A stretch of 13,676 nt of DNA from an uncultured Eubacteriales bacterium (GTDB taxonomy: Bacteria > Bacillota > Clostridia > Oscillospirales > Acutalibacteraceae). The notes beneath the pieces were generated by a model. The model was not told the origin of the DNA and searched no databases. It was given only the letters and a program-made list of their open reading frames with translations. The DNA lies in contig CAKSWC010000027.1 in assembly GCA_934511365.1 (NCBI GenBank), forward strand, positions 1-13,676. The letters are read 5' to 3'. Of the stretch, positions 1 through 5,399 are shown one piece after another. The translations under genes were made by a program, and so were the position numbers. The first letter of the stretch is position 1. Each line of letters starts with the position of its first letter.

Positions 1-58
1 CTACTATGTAACCTGTGGCTACAATAAGAAGCACAATAAGCATTGCCAATATTTCCAT
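1..58 (-). CDS. small hydrophobic membrane protein, holin-like toxin candidate (partial)
   Basis: This reading frame starts at the ATG at 58-56 and stays open for 19 codons to the left edge, so the C-terminus is missing. The visible part is short, starts with Met-Glu and is almost wholly hydrophobic (Leu, Ile, Val, Ala, with Gly-Tyr near the end), as expected for a single membrane helix. An AAGGAGGG Shine-Dalgarno sequence lies at 77-70, 11 bases before the ATG, and a strong promoter lies further upstream. Its promoter and leader resemble those of the small gene at the right end of the window, which suggests the same family of type I toxin-like (holin-like) peptides. That assignment is inference. 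A KdpF-like small subunit or another short membrane peptide is possible, and the bases left of the window would decide. Confidence 0.5.
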   Translation of the reverse strand, partial: MEILAMLIVLLIVATGYIV

Positions 59-190
59 TGAACAACACTCCCTCCTTATAAAATCTCGGAGGAAAGTAAT
101 AAAAAATGCCTCCTCCGGAAAGTAGGAATTCGCTTTCAAGGAGGGCACCGCCTTGCCGCGAGGCTGAAACTCAGCCTGTGCAGAGCCTTT
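59..190 (-). promoter_or_regulatory. structured 5' leader of the left small membrane protein
   Basis: The leader holds three visible secondary structures, given here in + coordinates. There is a 7-bp hairpin with a 3-base loop at 161-177, a 7-bp hairpin pairing 87-93 with 111-117, and a perfect 8-bp match between 138-145 and the Shine-Dalgarno segment at 70-77. The last pairing would enclose the 87-117 hairpin and bury the ribosome-binding site. The anti-Shine-Dalgarno segment is the 3' part of a block at 138-158 that begins CGGCAAGGCGG on the transcribed strand. The same block precedes the small gene at the right end. Translation control by leader folding is inferred from this complementarity. 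Confidence 0.55.
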
Positions 191-195
191 GGTTC

Positions 196-224
196 ATCTT
201 AGCATACTTGTCGGAAATTGTCAA
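196..224 (-). promoter_or_regulatory. sigma-A type promoter of the left small membrane protein
   Basis: On the minus strand there is a perfect TTGACA -35 (224-219), a 17-base spacer and a TAAGAT -10 (201-196) preceded by TGC, an extended -10. The match is strong and is 23/29 identical to the promoter of the small gene at the right end of the window. Confidence 0.8.
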
Positions 225-309
225 GATGGATATTAGATGCTGGAAATTGGATACTTAATTTCGGAAAACAATTTGCATTATGGGCGGCTTGGTGCAAATG
301 GATTATTTT

Positions 310-351
310 AGATAATAGATAAAAGATAATAGATAATAGATAATAGATATT
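310..351 (+). repeat. six tandem copies of the heptamer AGATAAT
   Basis: Six head-to-tail 7-base units run from 310 to 351. Four are exactly AGATAAT, the second is AGATAAA and the sixth is AGATATT. The array is AT-rich and lies between a divergent small membrane gene and mnmG. Three related heptamers of the form AGATNNN sit in inverted orientation at 414-434, and a single AGATGCT is at 235-241. The function is unknown. It could be a slippage-prone spacer or the arm of a decayed small insertion element. Confidence 0.75.
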
Positions 352-413
352 TTTTCGTACGTGGGTCGCTTGAGACCCCCATGAACCCCACCTCATGCAC
401 TGCATAAAAATTT

Positions 414-434
414 TGTATCTAGCATCTATCATCT
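414..434 (-). repeat. three inverted heptamers related to the AGATAAT array
   Basis: Read on the minus strand, 434-414 gives AGATGAT, AGATGCT and AGATACA in tandem. This is the same 7-base period as the array at 310-351 but on the opposite strand, so the 60-odd bases between them are flanked by inverted, related arrays. The copies are divergent. Confidence 0.55.
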
Positions 435-490
435 AGAACGGTGGTCGCTTTTTGCCAATTAAATTCCGGACAGTTATGATTACTTTTAAA

Positions 491-519
491 TTGGCTTTAT
501 GGAATATCATTGCTAATAT
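491..519 (+). promoter_or_regulatory. candidate promoter for mnmG-rsmG
   Basis: TTGGCT at 491-496, a 17-base spacer and TAATAT at 514-519 preceded by TGC (extended -10). The -35 is poor, but the spacing and the extended -10 match the better promoters in this window. It would give an AT-rich 5' leader of about 200 bases, which contains competing weak inverted repeats (565-571 with 579-585; 550-557 with 582-589). Confidence 0.4.
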
Positions 520-728
520 TCGTTAATCGTAATTAATAACTTGTTGTTCAAAGTTTTTTTCATTTTTTCAAAACAATGTTGAAAACTTTTTGATTTTGCT
601 CAAATTCATGGCAATTTTTGAAGAAAAAGCCACATTTAATAAAAAAATCTCTAACGATGCAATGCTCGTTTAAATTAAAATTATCAAACGCAGACGGGAA
701 GTTAACGCGCCTGCTTTCGGAGGTCAAA

Positions 729-2600
729 ATGCAGTACGATGCAAAAAATTATGACGTCATTGTTATAGGCGCAGGCCACGCCGGAATTGAAGCCGGTCTC
801 GCCGCCGCAAGACTCGGCGTGTCGGTCGGTGTGTTCACAATCAATATGGACTGGGTCGGAAATATGCCGTGTAACCCCTCAATCGGAGGAACAAGCAAAG
901 GCCACCTTGTCCGTGAGATTGACGCCCTCGGCGGTGAGATGGGAAAAGCCGCCGATGAAAACACTCTCCAAAGCCGTATTCTCAACAGGGGAAAGGGTCC
1001 GGCCGTTCATTCCCTGCGCGCGCAGATTGACCGCAGAAGATATAGCGAATGCATGAAAAACGTTATGGAAAGCCAGCCGAACCTTGAAATTGTTCAGGCT
1101 GAAGTCACGAGCCTCACGCAGGAAGAAAACGGAGAATGGAAGCTTCTCACACGCCTTGAAGCTGTTCACAGAGCAAAATGTGTTGTTCTTGCAACGGGTA
1201 CCTTTCTCGGCGGAAAAATCTATGTCGGCGATGTCTCTTATGAAGGCGGTCCTGACGGAATGTTTGCTTCAACAGACCTTGCCGCTTCACTCAAGCGTTT
1301 GGGAGTACCGACAAGACGGTTCAAAACCGGAACTCCCTCAAGGGTCAACCGAAGAAGCATTGACTTTTCTGCCCTTGAAAAACAGGACGGAGACGAAAAA
1401 ACCGTTCCTTTTTCCTTTGATACCGAGCATTCAATCGAAAACAAGCTGTCTTGCTATATGACCTACACAAACAGCGAAACAAAGCGCGTTATACTTGAAA
1501 ACATTGACCGCTCTCCGCTTTACGGCGGAAAAATTGACGGCGTCGGTCCCCGGTACTGTCCAAGCATTGAGGACAAGATTGTTCGCTTTCCGGACAGGGA
1601 ACGCCACCAGCTTTTTATTGAGCCGTGCGGCGAGCACACACAGGAGATGTATCTTCAGGGTATGTCCTCATCGCTCCCGGAGGATGTTCAGCTCCGGTTT
1701 TTGCGTACCATTCCGGGTCTTGAAAATGTTCAGGTTATGCGCACAGCCTATGCAATCGAATATGACTGCGTTGATCCGCTTGCGCTTTTTGCAACGCTTG
1801 AATTCAAAAATTACCCGGGTCTTTTTGGGGCAGGGCAGTTTAACGGCTCAAGCGGATATGAGGAGGCCGCCGCGCAGGGACTTATTGCCGGAATCAACGC
1901 CGCAAAAAAAGTTCAAAACAAGCCTCAACTCATCCTTGACCGCGCAAGCTCATATATCGGAACGCTCATTGATGACCTTGTTACCAAAGGCTGCAGCGAT
2001 CCATACAGAATGATGACCTCGCGCTCGGAATACCGCCTCATTCTCCGCCAGGATAACGCCGACCTGCGGCTGACGGAAATCGGCTATGAAGTTGGTCTTG
2101 TCAGCGAGAAAAAGCACGAACGCCTGCTCAAAAAACAGGAGCTTATTAAAAAAGAACTCAAGCGCATTGAATCAACCGGCCTTGCGCCGAATGAGGAGCT
2201 TAACGCCCTCCTTGTTTCACGTGAAACATCACCGATGACGAACGGCTGCCGGCTTGTTGACTTGATACGCAGACCGCAGCTTAATTATGAGCTTCTTGCG
2301 CCGTTTGATACCACACGGCCGGATTATCCGCCCGAAGTTTTTGAACAGGTTGAAATTGAAGTGAAATATGAGGGATATATCAAGCGCCAGCTTGCGCAGG
2401 CAAAGGAAATGCGCAGACTTGAAAGCCGTACGCTTCCGGAAACGATCCGATATGCAGATATCACCGGTTTGCGCATGGAAGCGCAGGAAAAGCTTGATAG
2501 AGTCCGCCCAAACAACCTTGGCCAAGCCTCAAGAATTTCCGGCGTCAGCCCGGCGGACATCTCCGTGCTGCTGATTTACCTGAGAAAAAACAATCTATAA
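729..2600 (+). CDS. mnmG: MnmG (GidA), tRNA uridine-5-carboxymethylaminomethyl modification enzyme
   Basis: This is the FAD-dependent subunit that, with the GTPase MnmE, modifies the wobble uridine (U34) of certain tRNAs to cmnm5U. The 623-residue product has the usual family length. A Rossmann FAD-binding motif GAGHAG is at residues 14-19, followed by the NMPCNPSIGG segment. The family signatures GPRYCPSIEDK (about 273-283) and GAGQFNGSSGYEEAAAQG (from about 367) are intact, and the C-terminal EVKYEGYIKRQ region is present. The ATG at 729 was chosen because GGAGG (719-723) precedes it by 5 bases and the protein then starts just before the FAD strand. An in-frame TTG 37 codons upstream lacks a ribosome site. 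A perfect parS site is embedded in the coding sequence at 2213-2228. rsmG follows after 35 bases, so the two are probably cotranscribed. mnmE, the usual upstream neighbour, is not adjacent. Confidence 0.97.
   Translation: MQYDAKNYDVIVIGAGHAGIEAGLAAARLGVSVGVFTINMDWVGNMPCNPSIGGTSKGHLVREIDALGGEMGKAADENTLQSRILNRGKGPAVHSLRAQIDRRRYSECMKNVMESQPNLEIVQAEVTSLTQEENGEWKLLTRLEAVHRAKCVVLATGTFLGGKIYVGDVSYEGGPDGMFASTDLAASLKRLGVPTRRFKTGTPSRVNRRSIDFSALEKQDGDEKTVPFSFDTEHSIENKLSCYMTYTNSETKRVILENIDRSPLYGGKIDGVGPRYCPSIEDKIVRFPDRERHQLFIEPCGEHTQEMYLQGMSSSLPEDVQLRFLRTIPGLENVQVMRTAYAIEYDCVDPLALFATLEFKNYPGLFGAGQFNGSSGYEEAAAQGLIAGINAAKKVQNKPQLILDRASSYIGTLIDDLVTKGCSDPYRMMTSRSEYRLILRQDNADLRLTEIGYEVGLVSEKKHERLLKKQELIKKELKRIESTGLAPNEELNALLVSRETSPMTNGCRLVDLIRRPQLNYELLAPFDTTRPDYPPEVFEQVEIEVKYEGYIKRQLAQAKEMRRLESRTLPETIRYADITGLRMEAQEKLDRVRPNNLGQASRISGVSPADISVLLIYLRKNNL
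2213..2228. promoter_or_regulatory. parS: parS site within mnmG
   Basis: A perfect 16-base palindrome, TGTTTCACGTGAAACA, identical to the Bacillus-type consensus bound by Spo0J/ParB. It lies in the mnmG coding region, where it encodes part of Leu-Val-Ser-Arg-Glu-Thr-Ser. It is expected to load ParB as a CTP-dependent clamp for origin segregation and SMC recruitment. The cognate ParB (Spo0J) is not clearly in this window. Confidence 0.9.
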
Positions 2601-2604
2601 TTCA

Positions 2605-2620
2605 TGTTTCACGTGAAACA
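2605..2620. promoter_or_regulatory. parS: parS site between mnmG and rsmG
   Basis: A second perfect TGTTTCACGTGAAACA palindrome starts 5 bases after the mnmG stop codon and ends 4 bases before the rsmG ribosome-binding site. It is 392 bases from the parS inside mnmG. Two perfect copies this close argue for a true ParB nucleation region and for proximity to the replication origin. In the transcript the palindrome could also form a short hairpin just upstream of the rsmG start. Confidence 0.92.
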
Positions 2621-2635
2621 CCAAAAGGAGAAGCT

Positions 2636-3352
2636 ATGTTTATACCGCTTGAAAAACTTGCCGCTTATGCGCAATCGTTCGGTGTCAGCCTTGACGAAAC
2701 TGCGCTGAACCGTTTTGATACCTACGGCAGACTGCTTGCCGAATGGAACGAAAAAATCAATCTCACCGCAATCACAGACCCTCAGGATATTGCGCTCAAA
2801 CACTTTGCGGACAGCCTTTCAGTGCTCAAATATTGCAGCATTCCAAAAGGCTCAAGCCTCATTGACGTTGGAACCGGCGCAGGCTTTCCCGGTCTTGCGC
2901 TGTTGATTGCGCGGCCGGATATCAATTTGACCTTGCTTGACAGCACAAGAAAAAAGCTCACCGTTATTGAAGATATACTTAAGAATATCGGCCTTGAAGC
3001 ACAGCTTCTTCATTCGCGCGCGGAGGAGGCCGGACAAAACAAAAGCTACAGGGAAAAGTTTGACTTTGCAACGGCGAGGGCGGTTGCAAACCTGCGCGAG
3101 CTTTCCGAATACTGCCTTCCGTTTGTTAAAAAGGGCGGAAAGTTTATCTCAATGAAAGCGGCAAAGGCCGATGAAGAAATCAGCGGAGCAAAAAAGGCAA
3201 TCGCGCTCCTTGGCGGAAAAATTGAAAGCACAAAGAGCTTTGAGCTTTTTGACGCAGGGGAGAGAAACATTATTATCATTGAAAAAGTTTCGTCAACGAA
3301 CGCCGTATATCCGCGTCCCTCGGCAAAAATTGCAAAAAATCCGCTCGAATAA
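2636..3352 (+). CDS. rsmG: RsmG (GidB), 16S rRNA (guanine-N7) methyltransferase
   Basis: RsmG transfers a methyl group from S-adenosylmethionine to N7 of G527 (E. coli numbering) in the 530 loop of 16S rRNA, and loss of it gives low-level streptomycin resistance in other bacteria. The 238-residue product has the normal length. It shows the N-terminal WNEKINLTAI segment (37-46), HFADSL (56-61) and the SAM-binding motif DVGTGAGFPG (77-86). The ATG at 2636 follows AAGGAG (2625-2630) by 5 bases. The gene lies 35 bases after mnmG with a parS site in the gap, and is probably in one transcript with mnmG. The next gene has its own promoter 47 bases after the rsmG stop. Confidence 0.96.
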   Translation: MFIPLEKLAAYAQSFGVSLDETALNRFDTYGRLLAEWNEKINLTAITDPQDIALKHFADSLSVLKYCSIPKGSSLIDVGTGAGFPGLALLIARPDINLTLLDSTRKKLTVIEDILKNIGLEAQLLHSRAEEAGQNKSYREKFDFATARAVANLRELSEYCLPFVKKGGKFISMKAAKADEEISGAKKAIALLGGKIESTKSFELFDAGERNIIIIEKVSSTNAVYPRPSAKIAKNPLE

Positions 3353-3398
3353 GAAAAATCGGAACCGAATAACCGAAAAGAAGCAAAACAGAATATTA

Positions 3399-3427
3399 TG
3401 GACAAGCCTCCCTTATTGTGCTAAAGT
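3399..3427 (+). promoter_or_regulatory. promoter of the noc-like gene
   Basis: TGGACA (3399-3404), a 17-base spacer and TAAAGT (3422-3427) preceded by TGC, an extended -10. It lies wholly in the 112-base gap after rsmG, so the ParB-like gene can be expressed independently of mnmG-rsmG. Confidence 0.65.
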
Positions 3428-3464
3428 AGAGATATTCTTAAGGCAACCAAGGGAGGTTTTCATT

Positions 3465-4274
3465 TTGACAGGTGAAAAGCCGCGCACGGCAGGACAGGTT
3501 TTGCTGATTCCAAACGAAAAAATCTATCCGAATCCGAATCAGCCGCGCAGAGTGTTTGACCAGAGTGAGCTTGTTAATCTTGCAATAAGCATAAGAATGA
3601 ACGGAATTTTGCAGCCGATAACCGTTCGGGAAACATCAAAAGGCTATGAACTGGTTTCAGGAGAGCGGAGACTCAGAGCGTCACGGCTTGCCGGAATGGT
3701 TGTTGTTCCGTGCATTGTTGTTGATGTGAACGAGCTGAAGTCTGCAATTTATGCGCTCATTGAAAACCTGCAACGCCAGAATCTCGGCTATTTTGAGGAA
3801 GCGCTTGCAATAGAAAAGCTGACCGAGCAGTTTTCCCTCTCTCAGGACGAGGCGGCGCGCAGACTCGGAAAGGCGCCGTCAACCGTTTCAAACAAGCTGA
3901 GGCTGTTGACTCTTCCGGTTGAGGCGCAAAAAATGTTGATTCAAAACTCGCTCTCCGAACGGCACGCAAGAGCGCTGCTCAGACTTGATGAAGAAGATGT
4001 TGTTCCAATACTGAAAAAAATAATTGAAAGGAAAATGAATGTTGCGCAAACAGAAAAATATATAGATGAATTCATTGCAAAAAAAAATCCGCTCAAGCGG
4101 ACAACAAAACGCGCATTCAGCAGCGTCAGAATTTTCCTGAACACCGTTGAGGGTGCAATCAAAACAATGCAGGACTCAGGCATCGGCGCAAATGTTGAAA
4201 AGCAGGAGACGCAGGACAGTTTTGTTTATCGGATAACTATTCCGAAAACGGGAGCGTCCGGAAAGGGCGCCTGA
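3465..4274 (+). CDS. noc: Noc-like ParB-family DNA-binding protein
   Basis: ParB/Noc proteins are CTP-dependent clamps that load at short palindromic sites. Noc protects the nucleoid from septum formation, and ParB (Spo0J) segregates the origin. From the TTG at 3465 the product is 269 residues. GGGAGG (3451-3456) lies 8 bases upstream, and the longer in-frame extension overlaps rsmG without any start signal. Visible are the N-terminal CTP-binding region with GERRLRA (66-72), ENLQRQNL (100-107), a helix-turn-helix at about 125-148 and a C-terminal dimerisation region. The stretch STVSNKLRLL followed by SERHARALL resembles Noc more than Spo0J, and position after rsmG is the standard noc locus. 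Two oddities: no N-terminal amphipathic membrane-targeting helix, and a specificity set (P138, K144, T149, R166) that matches neither the parS nor the Noc-site pattern fully. ParB of another class remains possible. Confidence 0.85.
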   Translation: MTGEKPRTAGQVLLIPNEKIYPNPNQPRRVFDQSELVNLAISIRMNGILQPITVRETSKGYELVSGERRLRASRLAGMVVVPCIVVDVNELKSAIYALIENLQRQNLGYFEEALAIEKLTEQFSLSQDEAARRLGKAPSTVSNKLRLLTLPVEAQKMLIQNSLSERHARALLRLDEEDVVPILKKIIERKMNVAQTEKYIDEFIAKKNPLKRTTKRAFSSVRIFLNTVEGAIKTMQDSGIGANVEKQETQDSFVYRITIPKTGASGKGA

Positions 4275-4308
4275 AAAAAAGCAAAACAGTTTTTGATAAC
4301 CGCATAAG

Positions 4309-4370
4309 AAAAGACTATACCCCACAAAGCATTAAATTCTCAAATGCAAAATGTGAGATATAGTCTTTTT
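4309..4370. terminator. long structured terminator between convergent genes
   Basis: An 11-bp perfect stem (4309-4319 with 4359-4369) is followed on the + strand by a T-rich tail. Inside it, CACA/TGTG (4323-4326 with 4352-4355) and GCATT/AATGC (4329-4333 with 4343-4347) stack further. It separates the noc-like gene from the convergent lipoprotein gene and probably stops transcription from both sides, best on the + strand. Two further arm pairs surround it: GCAAAACA/TGTTTTGC (4281-4288, 4371-4378) and ATAACCGC/GCGGTTAT (4296-4303, 4399-4406). Confidence 0.75.
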
Positions 4371-4410
4371 TGTTTTGCTCTTTGGCCTGCAATAACGGGC
4401 GGTTATTCAA

Positions 4411-5169
4411 TCAGCTTATCCACGCCGTTTTGTAATCAATTTTCCATTCTCCACCGCGCAGCTTTGCCGTGCAGTCGCTGTATCCTCCGGCGCCGAGCGG
4501 CCCTTTGTACCAGCCGACGGAAAAGGTGTTGTGTTCGCTTTCTTTAACCGAGAGAATGACGCCGTTTTTGAAGCCTTCTTCGCCGACCATTCCGTCCTTT
4601 TCAAGCTCGTCATAGCTTTTACATATGACGTTCGCCTCGGTTTTTGTGCTCAGATAATTTGAAAGAACATACCACAAAGCGTTTTTCTGAGGCTCTGTGA
4701 GGGTAACGGAAGAAAAATCGAGCGCAACCGTCTTAAGGTCGGAAAAAGTTCCGCTTTCATCAAAGACCTTTTTGAGCGCCTGTTCATAAAGCGAAATTTT
4801 GTCCTCGGACTCGGAAACGATCTTCACGGTGTGGGCGGACGCAATCTGCGCCGGATAGGATTCAAGAATGTTTCCGTCATAACCGATGAGAACGCTCATT
4901 CCGGCGCTCAGCTTTCCGCTTTCAAGTTCCTTTGAATTTTTGAAAACCTTTGCGCCGTCAAGAGAAACAAAGTAAAGGCCGCTGTCTGCGGTAACAAGAA
5001 GGCTATTCCCGCTGTTTTTAACAACATAGGCAGAAAGGGTGTTTTCATCCTCCGTTTCGCCGGGCGGCGTTGTGTCTGCGGCCGAACCCTTTGTGCAGCC
5101 GGTCAAAAGCAGCGAAAAAACAAAAAGAATGCAGGTTATTGCAAAAACTACTGATATTTTTCTTTTCAT
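4411..5169 (-). CDS. lipoprotein with DUF3221/YobA-like N-terminal region
   Basis: A 252-residue exported lipoprotein of unknown function. Residues 2-4 are basic, a hydrophobic signal segment follows, and the lipobox LLTGC places the lipidated Cys at residue 25, so it should be anchored on the outer face of the membrane. A Thr/Glu/Asp-rich linker (about 26-43) follows. Residues 45-109 look like a small OB-type beta domain ending in YDGNILESYPAQI, reminiscent of DUF3221 (YobA). Residues from about 125 form a separate domain that I do not recognise (SLYEQALKKVF to the end). The ATG at 5169 follows GGAGG (5182-5178) by 8 bases. The gene converges on the noc-like gene and diverges from the EamA permease gene. 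Domain naming is a resemblance only. Confidence 0.85.
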   Translation of the reverse strand: MKRKISVVFAITCILFVFSLLLTGCTKGSAADTTPPGETEDENTLSAYVVKNSGNSLLVTADSGLYFVSLDGAKVFKNSKELESGKLSAGMSVLIGYDGNILESYPAQIASAHTVKIVSESEDKISLYEQALKKVFDESGTFSDLKTVALDFSSVTLTEPQKNALWYVLSNYLSTKTEANVICKSYDELEKDGMVGEEGFKNGVILSVKESEHNTFSVGWYKGPLGAGGYSDCTAKLRGGEWKIDYKTAWIS

Positions 5170-5232
5170 AGGTTTTTCCTCCGGGTTATAGATTAATGGT
5201 TAAAGCCGCTCTTTGCGGTCTTACATCTAATA

Positions 5233-5261
5233 AGAGTAATTTCTCCGGCATTATGTTGCAA
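5233..5261 (-). promoter_or_regulatory. weak candidate promoter of the 252-residue lipoprotein gene
   Basis: On the minus strand, TTGCAA (5261-5256), a 17-base spacer and TACTCT (5238-5233). Both elements are imperfect. The leader that would follow carries a CCGC-AAAGA-GCGG hairpin near 5204-5216. Nothing better is visible in the divergent intergenic region. Confidence 0.3.
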
Positions 5262-5330
5262 AAATTTTCAAAAAATTCCGTCTGATGCCAAAGACCGGGC
5301 AAAAAACTTTTCTGATAAGGCAGCGGTTGT

Positions 5331-5359
5331 TTGACATTTGTGCTTTAATGTGTTAAAAT
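5331..5359 (+). promoter_or_regulatory. promoter of the EamA permease gene
   Basis: A perfect TTGACA (5331-5336), a 17-base spacer and TAAAAT (5354-5359). Transcription would start near 5366, leaving a short leader of about 35 bases before the ATG at 5400. Confidence 0.8.
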
Positions 5360-5399
5360 CTCCGAACATAAGTTTAATGTTACCGGAGATGGAAAACCA

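Larger units (their letters stand above)
225..490. other. gene-free AT-rich intergenic stretch with repeats
   Basis: No convincing gene is seen between the leftward promoter and the mnmG promoter. The only long frame here (199-432, minus strand) has no ribosome-binding site and low-complexity content. The stretch contains the heptamer array described separately, a GGGTC/GACCC hairpin at 363-378, the short inverted repeat ATGCA-C-TGCAT near 394-404, a near-direct repeat of GGTCGCTT (364-371 and 443-450), and a GCCAATT/AATTGGC inverted repeat (454-460 and 489-495). Confidence 0.5.

Noticed and set aside
310..351. Array considered as a CRISPR-like repeat
   Set aside because: The units are 7 bases with no spacers, so it is a simple tandem repeat.
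199..432. 77-codon minus-strand frame in the repeat-rich intergenic region
   Set aside because: It has no ribosome-binding site, runs through the heptamer array and contains low-complexity sequence.
618..728. In-frame 37-codon N-terminal extension of MnmG from a TTG
   Set aside because: There is no ribosome-binding site at 618. GGAGG at 719-723 and the position of the FAD motif fix the start at 729.
1811..1822. CCCGGG palindrome in mnmG as a possible Noc-binding site
   Set aside because: Only the central six bases fit the Bacillus Noc site; the flanks do not match.
3171..3464. 98-codon N-terminal extension of the Noc-like protein overlapping rsmG
   Set aside because: It overlaps rsmG in another frame and has no start signal, and the GGGAGG at 3451-3456 clearly serves the TTG at 3465.
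4416..4424. DnaA-box-like TTATCCACG
   Set aside because: It is a single copy with one mismatch inside a coding region, with no cluster of boxes nearby.
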